Below, piece after piece: positions 11,677 to 25,300 of a stretch of DNA of 30,960 nt. Location: assembly GCF_000188695.1 (NCBI RefSeq), contig NW_004754923.1, forward strand, positions 505,265 through 536,224. The letters run 5' to 3'. How positions within the stretch are numbered: the stretch's first letter is position 1; every line of letters begins with the position of its first letter. Position numbers and translations under genes: made by a program. The notes under the pieces were generated by a model. It saw only the letters and a list, made by a program, of their open reading frames with translations. It had not been told where the DNA came from and did no database searches. This DNA comes from Salpingoeca rosetta. Taxonomy: Eukaryota; Opisthokonta; Choanoflagellata; Craspedida; Salpingoecidae.

Positions 11677-11749
<73 letters not shown>

Positions 11750-11810
11750 TGTGTGTGTCTGTGTGTGTATGTGTGTGCTTTTGTTTGCTTTTGTATGTGT
11801 GTGCACGTGT

Positions 11811-11842
<32 letters not shown>

Positions 11843-14058
11843 CCAATTCTCGTTGAGTACGTTGTCGCTGTGTCCACTCTTGTGGCGTGTCTGGTACTGC
11901 CTCTCACAATGCACACATTTCTCCGCACAAAAACACTAACACCCCCCCCCACACACACACACACGAACACACAAACACACACACAACACATGAGTAGGTT
12001 CACAGCCAGGATGCGCGGGATTTGTTGATGGACATGCACAAGTCGTCAGCAGGCAGCCGCCACCCGGTTGCCGTTGAGATTCCGTACGCGACAGAGGACG
12101 GTCTGAAGATGCTTCAACTCACGGAGCAGAACGTCTTCTGTGGACCTTCGAGCGTCATCATGTGCGATGGCATGGACGACACGCGCGTGGTTGGGTATGC
12201 CGGCGGTGACATTGCTGTGACGGGGTCTGCCGACAAGCTGCTTCGGTTCTACGACATCCACACCGGGTTTGTCGTGGCCAAGGTCTCTGGGCACGCGGGC
12301 AGCATTCGCAGCGTGGCTGTCAGCCCAACCTTCAACATTGTCCTCTCCGGCAGCTACGACTCCTCTGCGCGGGTGTGGGACTTGACCACGCGTAAGTGCC
12401 TGGGCATCCTACGCGGGCACAAGTCGACGGTGACGGCCGTGCACGTGGACGACGACAGCGGGACAGCGGCCACGGGCTCACGGGACCGCCGGTTTATTGT
12501 GTGGGACGCGCCGTCACGCCAGATGCTCAAGAGCATGGCCACCGCAAGCAGCGTCACCAGCGTGTACGCAGGCTGCGGGTATGCGTGCTGTGGCATGCAG
12601 GAGGGCGAGGTGTTGGTGGTGCACGTGGACACGCACCGGAAGGTGAAGAGCCTCAAGGCGCACGATGGTGTTGTGCACGCGGTTGCTGTCGACGCGTACT
12701 TCTTTGTCAGCGGCGGCGAGGACGGCATTGCGCACCTGTGGAGCCTGCAGCCCTGCACATCGGAGCCCGTCACGTCCTTTCGCCACGTGTCGGCAGTCAC
12801 CTCCGCGCACATGATGCAGTGCCGCACCATCACGGGGTGCGACGATGGCAAGATTCGCATCTGGAACAACCTTGACGGCTCGTGCATCAAGATCTTCCGG
12901 GGCAACTCCGCCAGCAGGCCCGTTCGCCACCTGTGCCTGCACGGTGGGACAACCATGGTGGTGAACACAACCACCACCATGCACTTTCAGCTGTTTGCCT
13001 CCAGCAGCGATGAAGAGGATGAGGACGCGGATGCCGAGGGTCACGGTGAGGGTGTCGGTTTACACGGGCGGAACAGTCGGCCTTCGTCTCGTCACAGCAG
13101 CGCGCGTCGCAAGAAGAGCACGGATGTGTCATCGCGACCAGTGTCGCGCGGTGGCCGCAGCAGCCGCGGCAGCGCCAGCAGGCCAGGGACGGCGCGTGCC
13201 GAGAGCGCGCTTGTCCGCCAGCGGTCGCGGCCAACTACAGCGGCATCCCGACCAGGATCACGTGCAGCATCCCGACCAGGATCACATGCAGCTTCCCGAC
13301 CAGGATCACGTGCAGCTTCGAGGCAAGGGTCACGACGGCAACGCAGTGCTCGCGAGGGGAGCAGACGAGATGGCGCAACATCGCCTGCGGATGGGGCCAT
13401 CGGTGGCAGAAGCACGTCACCAAACGCGTGGGTTGAGAGGCGGCAGCGGCCGAGTCAGTCTGACATTCCACTGCCAAGCATTTTACAGGAGACGTTGCTT
13501 GCAGGCATGCGGCCAGCACACGTGCGCCCGCCCTCACGCGACCCCAGCAACAGCGCGTCGTGGCTCATGTCATCACCAATGGTGACCAACGGCGCCAACA
13601 GCAGCAGCGGCAATGGCAGCACTGGCAGGAGAAGGAGCGGTCGCGTCGTTGTTGGTGCTGACCCTGCCAGTATCGATGCCAGCTTGCACCGTGGTGCCCT
13701 GCACCGATCACCGTCGCCACAGCGACCCCCACACGCGAGGCACGGCCACAGCACCAGCCCCTCAACAGGGCGCAGCACCCCTGCGCACAGCAGAGACCAC
13801 CAGCACCACGGCGGCGTTGTTGGCCACCACGTGAGGTTTGCACACCGGCCTAAGCGCTCCGTCTCCGTTGGGGACTTCCACCACGCCGACCCCGCATGCT
13901 CTGGGAGCGGTGATGGCGGCGGTGATGGGGATATGCGCCGGTCGGTGGAGCTGAGCGAATCGCTGCAACGCATGCGGTTTGGGCGGCAGTTCCCAGGGCA
14001 GTGGCGCACGTTGATGAAGGTGCCGGAGCTCGCTGCAAGCTTGCACGCAACCACATGA
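7309..14058 (+). CDS. FBXW10: FBXW10-like F-box/WD40 protein with a giant low-complexity N-terminal half
   Basis: Two exons, 7309-11652 and 11998-14058, join in phase 0 to give about 2134 residues. Residues 1-740 are Q/H/S/N/D-rich. A Cys cluster CGRCSTC (about 754) followed by WF...MSPAEQCKFLIRLL and LTNRDVLYTVGNR matches the N-terminal region of animal FBXW10, as does LLEWFETASDW. The F-box lies at about 1403-1448 (KLPSPLAKFILSQLDF, VSPTWRAL) at the end of exon 1. Exon 2 begins with the FBXW10-type linker NVFCGPSSV...YAGGDIAVTG and then carries the WD repeats (about 1514-1777: GHAGSIRSVAVS, SGSYDSSARVWDL, TGSRDRRFIVWD). An S/R/P-rich tail has an 8-residue repeat. F-box/WD40 proteins act as substrate receptors of SCF ubiquitin ligases; the substrate is unknown. 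Human FBXW10 is far shorter, the excess being low-complexity sequence. An earlier in-frame ATG exists at 7255. Confidence 0.88.
8377..8409 (+). repeat. Poly-glutamine (CAA)n in the FBXW10-like gene
   Basis: A perfect CAA run within the coding exon, giving about a dozen glutamines right after an Asp/Glu-rich stretch. Other coding triplet runs in this exon include GAT (about 9145-9190), AAC/AGC (about 10087-10150) and CAC (about 10195-10220). Confidence 0.9.
11681..11748. repeat. Pure (GT)34 microsatellite in the FBXW10-like intron
   Basis: Begins 29 bp after the GTACGG donor and is preceded by a short CT run. Imperfect GT repeats continue to about 11841. Before the acceptor TGAGTAG there is a C-run and CA repeats (about 11942-11989), so this intron has GT at its 5' end and CA at its 3' end. 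Confidence 0.95.
13244..13340 (+). repeat. 24-bp tandem repeat encoding SRPGSRAA
   Basis: Three near-perfect copies and one diverged copy of a 24-bp unit (CGACCAGGATCACGTGCA core). Each encodes the 8-residue Ser/Arg/Pro unit in the C-terminal tail of the FBXW10-like protein. Copies differ by one or two bases, indicating recent expansion. Confidence 0.9.
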
Positions 14059-14627
14059 CGCACTGCGAGGATGTGGCGTGATGATGTCGTTCGGGAATGT
14101 GATGAGATGAGATGTGTTGAGAGGGTGTAGTGATTTGGTGTGACATGTGACATGCGACGCAATGGCATGCTCACGGATGTGGTTTGAGGATGCGATGAGA
14201 AGAGCTGTGTTGGGATGCGACAGCTTGCTTGCCCTTGCACACGTGCTAAGCTGGTTGATGGTGATGTGTATGGTCGAGAGGCTGAGAGGGTGTATGTTCC
14301 GGCCTTGCTTGCTCTCTTGCTGACCTACTTGCTGACTTGCTGACTTGCTGACTTGCTGACTTGATTGCGATGTTGATTCCGCCCATCTTGTTGATTGCAT
14401 GTACCTTGGGCTGCTTCTTGCTTGGTCACATCACATCACACACTTCTTCTTGCTTGTTTGTATCCCTGTCAATCAACACATGTCGTCACGTTGCTCAGCC
14501 GGTCAAACGTCACACCAGCAAAAGCCACAGCAGCAAACCAACAAACAAGCAGCACACGCCTCAACCACTCACCGACCACGTGATCGTCCACTGACCCACT
14601 GCAAGAAGAAGAACAAGTAGAAGCAGC
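14059..14627. other. Spacer with GATGTGATG-like and CTTGCTGA tandem repeats
   Basis: No gene seen. After the FBXW10-like stop there is purine-rich sequence rich in GATGTG and GATGAGATG words. A short tandem array of a 9-10-bp unit (ACTTGCTG core) lies at about 14315-14366. CAAACCAACAAACAAG-type DNA then leads into the next gene. No AATAAA polyadenylation signal is visible. Confidence 0.6.
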
Positions 14628-15446
14628 ATGGATGGCGACAGCGGTGCGTTGCTGCCGCAGCTGGAAGGGCCGGCGCGGTTTGCGGCGTTTGTGGCCATGG
14701 GCTTGCTGACAGGCGCCATCATCACGTGCATCTCCCGGCTGTTGTTTGGCCGATGCATCCTCTCCTCCAGCGGTGACGAGTGCAGCGACGACCCCATCCA
14801 GCATGGGCCCAGCGGTGACGGTAGTGATGGTGAGCGGATTCACCTTCATCGCCGGCGGCGCCGCACGACGCGCAGCGCAGCAAGCCCAGCAAGCCCAGCA
14901 AGATAGCACGCGCAGCAACCTGGCAAGCACAGCAAGCAGCCTGCCCAGTGCGATGGCATCAAAGTGTGAGCACCTTGAGGGAGGGGAGACGGGGAAGGCA
15001 GGGAAGCACATAGCAGCCACCCCAACACTGACAGCGTGCTCGCCCACTCATGACCACTACTTCCACGAGCAGTTTCAAGAGCACTCGCTCCATCGCCGTC
15101 GCTCGGTGGCAGCAGCAGCTGTCACAGCAGGAGCGATCAAGACCCGCAGTCGCACCGCAGCTGCCTCGCCTGTTGCTCTCTGGTCCAAGGCCTCTGTGCC
15201 GAGGAGAAGCACAGACGTGGTGGCAAGCCATGACAGCAATGCCACATATCTGTGTGTGCGTGTGTGTGCGTCCTGTGCTATGATTACGCATCTCAGCAAG
15301 CGGGGATGTGCCGGGTACCACAGCTCCACAACTCCCCACTGTGTTGCATGCGTGTGCTTATTCCACTCCCATGCAACACTTCCGCGCATCTGCGCCCTCT
15401 CTGCTTTATCCACAGCATCCCTCTGTTTCGTTCCACTCGCCATTAA
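14628..15446 (+). CDS. Small predicted membrane protein, unrecognised
   Basis: Three exons are inferred: 14628-14725, 14802-15251 and 15416-15446, giving 192 residues. Without splicing, the hydrophobic start (FAAFVAMGLLTGAIIT) and a second hydrophobic segment (AVTVVMVSGFTFIAGGAA) lie in different frames. Removing a 76-nt GTGCAT...ATCCAG intron joins them in frame as one hydrophobic hairpin with a Met-Gly-Pro turn. The second intron starts with the GTGTGTGCG pattern typical of this window and ends TTTATCCACAG, joining in phase to a final exon ending LFRSTRH. The rest is Ala/Gln/Ser-rich and polar. ATTAAA overlaps the stop codon. No family is recognised. The start context AGCAGCATGG is reasonable. 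An unspliced reading of the first frame would give a 92-residue single-pass protein instead. Confidence 0.5.
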
Positions 15447-15528
15447 ACGTTACCCCCTGACCGTCATGTCGTTCATGTACATCGACCCTACACGCGAGCA
15501 TAGACACACAGAAACAAGTCGACAGGCA

Positions 15529-15563
<35 letters not shown>

Positions 15564-17507
15564 TCAGGTTGCTTCGTGCTTCGCATCTGCCTTCTTGCCC
15601 TTCTTGCTCATGCTGCTGTTCTTATCCTTCTTCTTCTTCTTGCTCTTACTCTTCTTCTTCTTCTGCTTGGTCGTCATCATCGTCTCTACCGCCACCGCCG
15701 CCGTTGTCGCCGCCGCTGCCGCTGCCTTGCTGTTGCCACCCCCAACAATCTTATCTCCGTCTGTCTTCTTGTCTTCAGCCCCTTGCTTGTCCTTTGTGTG
15801 CATCTTCTTCTTCTTCTTCTTCTGCTGCTGCTGCTTCGTCTGCTTCTGCTGCTGTTGTTGTTGTTTCTTTCTGATCCGTCTCTTGCCCTTCGCAGCCTTC
15901 CCGTTCCCCTCAGCGGCGTCACCACGACTGTCCCCACCGACACTCGCCTCCACACACACTGCTGGTGTCACCATCATCACCTTCGCCTTCTTTGTTGCCT
16001 GCTCACCACCTTCATCGGCGCCACCATCGGCACCACCATCGCCGTCACCACCACCTCGCTTCCGTGATGCCGTTTCATCTTGGGTCGTCGTCTTCTTCTT
16101 CTCCCGCATGCGCTTCTGCCACCATCGTTCCTTCTTCTTCGTCATCTTTGCCTTCTTCGTAGCGTTTGTTGCCCCATTCTCTTGTTGCTGCTGCTGCTGT
16201 TGCTGTTGAGCACTTGCATCATCGCCATCACTTCCGCTTGTGTGGCCCTTCTCAGCTGCCTTCGTTTGCTCGCCCTCATGCGGCCTCCCCTTGCCTTTGC
16301 TCTTCTTCTTGCTCTTCTTCTTGCTCTGCTTCGGCTCCCCGCCCTGAACATCTCCACCGCTCACGCCACCACCATCTCCAGCGTCATAGTCACGGTTCCC
16401 TTTCTTCCCCTCACCACCACCATTGCCACTGCCACTGACATTCGCCCCGCTTTGAGGCGCCTTCTTCGTCTTGCCTGATCGTCTGCGCGTGCTGTCCTTT
16501 GCGTCCTTGAAGTTGTCTGGCAAGTAGAACGACTTGACGGCCACGCCCACGTGCGGTCGCGACGACAGCAGGCCCTGCTGCACCTTCTCAAACACCCGCT
16601 GCTGGTGCTCGCGCAGGTTGCAGAACCAGAACGTGACAAAGGGGCTGGTCTTGAGCTGCTTCTTCCGCTGCACGTCACCGCGCATCGTGGCTGGCGCCTG
16701 GTACACGTACGCGCGCGGGGTGCCCGGGATCACGTAAAACGGCTGCGGGTGATGTTTGCGCACAAGAGCGTGCCAAGGCCCCTTCGTGTACACGTAGTTG
16801 GGCTGCACCACGAGCCACGGCTTGGGTTGGCTGTACAGGAACCGGGCCAGCTTGAGCACGTGGTTCACCGGCACGGACGAGTACGGCGGGTTGGTGACGA
16901 CCACGTCAAAGTCCGGGCTGGCAGCCTTCTTCTCCGCAACACTGTAAAAGTCCTCTGGCTTGTTGTACACGGACGTGAAGCCGAGCCGCGCCAGGTGCAC
17001 GCGAATGCCGCCCGCACAGTAGTATGGGTCGTAGATGCGCAGCGCCGCGCGCTCCTTGCCCAGTGCCTGGCACAGCTCCTCCAGAATCGGCTCAATGTCT
17101 CGCACGGCGTCCAGGGGCGTCTCGCAGTGGTCTGCGTCCTCGCACTGCCACTGCCGCTCCGGAACCAAGCCTGGCACAAACAACTTCCCGGCCTTCCACA
17201 CACCAGCCTCCACCAGCTGACCCTCATCATCCCGCGTCCCAAAGTACGCCGTCCCTGTTCGGTCATCCACCAAAAACAGCTCCCCGCTCTCTGTGAACAC
17301 CCCACGCACCTGCTCTTCTTCTTCTTCTTCTTCTTCTTCCTCCTCTTCTTCTTCTTGGCCGCTCTCGCCACTGCCGTCGTCATCGTCGTCATCTCCGCTG
17401 CTATCCATGCTGCTGCCGTTGTTGTTGTCGTTGTTGTTGTTGTTACCCTCATCAACACCATCACCATCACTATCCGTGCTGTCGCTGGTGTCTGCACCAG
17501 TGTTGCT

Positions 17508-17539
<32 letters not shown>

Positions 17540-17705
17540 TGGAGGCTGCATCCAAGGCTGTCGTCGTCGTCACAGGGTTCGGTTGGGGCCGTTCGAGGGC
17601 TTCCTTCATCCCAGTGTCGATGTACCCTTGCCAGCAGTCATTGCAGAACGAGCCAACCCACTCCACGTGCTCCCGCCGCCCGCACTCCCCACAAACCACA
17701 CCCAT
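15564..17705 (-). CDS. Orphan NPPY-type class I methyltransferase with zinc ribbon and Lys-rich tail
   Basis: A single-exon reading frame of 713 residues. Residues 5-24 form a CxxC...CxxC zinc ribbon (C5, C8, C21, C24, then Trp). An S/T/N/D/E low-complexity linker ends in a run of about 15 Glu. A small module (GVFTESGELFLVDDRTG) follows. The catalytic domain shows a motif-I-like DPYYCAGGIRVHLARLGF (about 225) and motif IV VVVTNPPYS (about 275), then LVVQPNYVYTKGPW, PRAYVYQAP and SPFVTFWFC. The order NPPY after motif I is that of N6-adenine or related amino-methyltransferases acting on DNA, RNA or protein glutamine; the substrate here is unknown. I recall similar proteins of unknown function in algae and protists. 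Residues from about 410 on are Lys/Gly/Gln-rich with poly-Lys and poly-Gln blocks, suggesting nuclear or nucleolar location and nucleic-acid binding. It is divergent from the LINS-like gene, 134 bp away. Confidence 0.82.
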
Positions 17706-17839
17706 TCTCGTCCGTGTGCACCACGCACGTTGTTGTCTTCTCTTCCGCGCCTTCCGCCGAAACTCGTTAGAAAATATCCACCACTCTTCCCAACTTCAGT
17801 CGCGGCTGAGCGTGATGTGAACGTCGCGGCCTGATGTGA
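17706..17839. promoter_or_regulatory. Putative 134-bp bidirectional promoter, methyltransferase / LINS-like
   Basis: Start codons of the minus-strand methyltransferase and the plus-strand LINS-like gene face away from each other across 134 bp. An AT-rich patch (GTTAGAAAATATCC, about 17766-17779) sits near the middle. No defined binding site can be asserted. Confidence 0.4.
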
Positions 17840-21244
<3,405 letters not shown>

Positions 21245-21735
21245 TGTATCTGTGTGTGTCTGTTTGTCTGTCTGTCTGTCTGTCTGCGTATGTGCGTGTG
21301 TGTCTGTATGTATGTCTGTGTGTGTGTGTTTGTCTGTGTGTGTCTGTGTGTGTGTGTCTGTGCGTGTGTGTCTGTATGTATGTCTGTGTGTGTGTTTGTC
21401 TGTGTGTGTGTCTGTCTGTCTGTGCGTGCGTGTGTGTGTGTGTGTAACTGTGTCTTTCTCGCGAAAGTATTTGTGCGGCTTTGCTTTTCCTGGCACATGA
21501 CCATTTCCTGATACATAACCACTGGTCAGTTTGAGCGAACACTGGTCTGTCTCTCTATTGTTGTTGCTAACGAACACGGTAAACGCATTTGTACAAAGAG
21601 CTAGTCGACTCAGACGAACAATGTCAATGTGAGAACATGCACACACAAACATGCGTGCCACGAACACGTCAACATACACACACACACACACGCGCGCACA
21701 CAGACCCGGTGCTCGCCGGCCTTGGCCTGTGCTGG
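21245..21735. other. Spacer between convergent LINS-like and golgin genes; (TCTG)n/(TG)n
   Basis: No gene seen. Directly after the LINS-like stop is about 210 bp of TGTCTGTCTG/TGTGTG repeat (about 21248-21445) with internal duplications of about 60 bp. Beyond 21460 is ordinary unique sequence up to the golgin stop, with a short CA run at about 21673-21693. Both genes must terminate here. Confidence 0.6.
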
Positions 21736-22268
21736 CTATTGCTTGTGCTGTTGATGGTGTTCTTCCTCTTCTGCCCTCTCTCCTCCCTGTTCTTCTTGAC
21801 GTTCCTGCTGTTGCTGCTGCTGGGCAAGAAAGCCGAGCGACGTCGTCAAGTTGGCCAAGAACGGCTTGCTCGCGTTCTGCACGCGGGATTGCAGTGATGA
21901 CAGCGCACCAAACAGTTCATCCGCCGTTCTGCGGCCACTCGTTGCGGCGTCGTGGCCATCGCCATCACCACCACTGGCATCGTCGTCATCGCTGTTGTCG
22001 TCCTCGTCCGCAAAGAGATCCCGCCGCTGCTCGGGCGAAAACTCGAGGACAGACGCAATGATGTGCGCAACCTCCTGCACACACACACACATACACATAC
22101 ACATGCACGCATGCACACGTCGCCAGCGGGGACAACATCAGCGGGATTGGAGACAAGCAGACATTCAGCAGACTCTCACACATCGCCAACGCAGGCAAGA
22201 AATGCCATGCGCATGTGCACACGAGACACAACATTCGCACAAGCACAAGTACACACACACACACAAGT

Positions 22269-22301
<33 letters not shown>

Positions 22302-25300
22302 CACACACTCACGTCTGCGTGGATTCCCATCATGTACTGATACACGACATTGCGAAGGTAATCGATGTCGACCGCAGAGCCATCAGCATGTGCTGTCGGC
22401 GGTGGTGCTGGTTTTGATGAAGAGGTGGCGGTTGCTTGTGCGGCTTCTTCCTGTTCGGCCCGTTGCGGCGCCTGTTGTTGCTGTAGTTGCAGTGGCAGGC
22501 AAAGGGTCAAGTGTTGGGGCAAAGAACGCATGAGCAACGGGAAACAGGAAAAGGAGAGAGAAGGAGAGAGATGACAGTTGAAATACACACACGCACACAC
22601 ACGCACACACAAAAAACAAACAAACAAACAAACAAACAAAACAAACAAACAAACAAAACAAACAAAACAAACAAAACAAACAAAACAAACAAAACAAACA
22701 AACGAGCACGAGCACACCTTCGCAGCTGAGAGCTGTTCTTGTAGCGTGGCCACCTCCTGCCTCAGCGCTGCCAGTTTTTCGTCGTGCCACCGCTGCATCT
22801 CAGCCAGCTTCGCGTCGTGCTTCTCCTGCTCGTGTAAGCGCATGTCCTTCTCGTTATCGGCCCGTCGGTGCTGATCTTCCGCGTGCTCTCTGATGACCTT
22901 CAAGTCTCGCCGAACCGCCTCCATCTCCTCCTCGTGTGCCAGCGCCGACGCAGCTGCAGCGGACGCAGCAAACCGCTCTCGCTCAAGTTTCAGCTGCTCC
23001 TGAAACTGTACCAAATCCCGTTCCAACGCCATAATCTTCGCCCGTTTCGCTTGAATTACTCTCTTCAAGTCATCATTCTCCGTCGACAGCGCTTTCGTCT
23101 TCGCTTCAAGCGCCGCCACTTGCTCCTGCACATCGCTCGCGGCTGCGGATGACTCATCAGCTGCCGCTGCCAGCTGCGCCCGCTCCACCTCCCACTCCTT
23201 CTCACGCTCGTCCTTCTCAACCTCAAGCTGCGTCACCGTTGTCCGCAGCTCCTCCAGCACCAGGTCGACGTTGCTGTACTTCTGCTTCATGTCCGCACAT
23301 GTTTTCTCGCTTGCTTCCAGCGCCGCCTGCAGCTGCTCCGTCTCCTCCTCAAACTCCTTCTGAAGTTCATCCGCGTCCACCTTCGCCTCCAAAAGCTGCT
23401 GTCTCACTGCGCGCCCTTCCTCCTCCAGCATCTCCACGCGCGATTTTGCTTCCCCCTCCCGCTCCTTCGCCTCCCGTGCCGTCGCCGACAACTCTTCAGT
23501 TTCAGATTGAAGGATCTCCATTTCCTCGCGCAACGCCTGCATCTCTTCAAGCAGCTCCTGCTTCCGCTCGTCTGCACGCGCTTGCACCTCCTCCTTCTCC
23601 TTCACCAGCTGCTCCACACGCGCTGTGAGCTCCTCCACTTCACCCCGTGCTGTTGCCCCTGCGTTCTCGGCATGCTGTCTTGCATCATCAAGCGCTGCTT
23701 GAAGGTCGTTGCGCTCCTTCGTCACACGTTTCGCCCGCTGCTTCAGTTTCGTGAACGATTCATGGGCACGCTGCAACTCTGCTGTGCGCTGCTCGGCCAC
23801 TTGCTTCCAATCCTCCATTTCCGCTCGCACGCGCTCAAGGGCTTCTGTCGCTTCGTCGGCTTCCCGCCTCGCTGCGTCTCTCTCCAGATCTTCGCCTTCT
23901 ACTTGTTCCTGCAGCGTCGCAAGCCTTGCGTTGACCTCGCCAAGCTGTTCCCGCAAGCTCGCTGCCTCGCTCCTTGCTTCCTCCAGCTGGCTCTGCGATC
24001 CACTCTCGACCTCACTCAGGGCCGCCTTCATCTCATCCACCGCCGCCGACAACCTTTCCACTTCCGTCTGCAGTGCGTCTCTCTTCTCGCAAACGTGCTG
24101 CTTCTCCGCTTCCGCTTTCGCAAGTTGCTCTTTGATGCCCTCAAGCTCTGCCTGCAAGCACGTCATGGCCTCCTCGTGCGCTTCTTGCGCCGTGCGTGTG
24201 TCCGCCGCTGCCGCATCAAGCTCACCGCGCAGCACCTGCACATCCTGCTCCAGGGCCTCTGCCTTCTTCGCGCCAGCCACCAGCGACTTTGCCTTTGCAC
24301 GCAACTTCGTAAACCGCACGTGCGCTTCTTGCAGTTCAGCCTCTCTGCTTGCAAGCAACGACGTCAGTTCGTCCACTCGTGCAGACAACGCCACACTCTG
24401 GTCGCTCTCCGCCGCGTGTTGCTGTGCCGTCTCAACCTGCACACGCAGCGAGTCAGCTTCTTCCTCCACAGCAGCCAAGCGCGTTTGCGCGGCCACCAGT
24501 TGCTCTTCCTTCTCGGTCGCAGCAGCCTCTGCGGAATCGGCGCGTTTCGCATGCGTGTCCATGTCCTCTTGCATCGCCTGTGCGGACACTGCGTGGTCGG
24601 CGCGCTCCTGCTCAAGCTGCAGTTGAAGCTCGTCACACTTTGCAGATGCTGTGGCAAGGTGTTGTTCGAGCTCATCCATGCGTGCTCCGGCCGCCTTGTC
24701 CTGTGCGGCCCTGTTGTCACGCAATTGTTGTAATTCACCACTGAGCTGTTTGGTGCGCTCGCGTTCGGCTGCCACCTCCTGTTGCGCTGCAGTCCACCGC
24801 TCCTTGAGCTGCCGCGCCTTGGCAAGAAGACGATCGTACTTCTGTTGAAGTGCAGACTCGTTCGCCTGAGAAGACGCGTTCAGCTGTTGCTCAAGCTGGG
24901 TCCTGCTCTCGCTCACCTCATTCAGCTGTTGCTCAAGCTGGGTCCTGCTCTCGCTCACCTCATTCAGTTGTTGCTCAAGCTCAGCGATGCGTGTGTTGGC
25001 TTCCTGCGTCGCGCCTTCCTGGCTCTCGCTCACCTCATTCAGTTGTTGCTCAAGCTCAGCGATGCGTGTGTTGGCTTCCTGCGTCGCGCCTTCCTGGCTC
25101 TCGCTCACCTCACTCAGCTGTTGCTCAAGCTGCGTCCTGCTCTCGCTCACCTCATTCAGCTGTTGCTCAAGCTGGGTCCTGCTCTCGCTCACCTCACTCA
25201 GCTGTTGCTCAAGCTGGGTCCTGCTCTCGCTCACCTCACTCAGCTGTTGCTCAAGCTGCGTCCTGCTCTCGCTCACCTCACTCAGCTGTTGCTCAAGCTG

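Noticed and set aside
16551..17834. 427-codon plus-strand open frame opposite the methyltransferase
   Set aside because: It is the shadow of a GC-rich coding strand. The minus strand has the zinc ribbon, motif I and NPPY, and the plus frame shows no recognisable motif.
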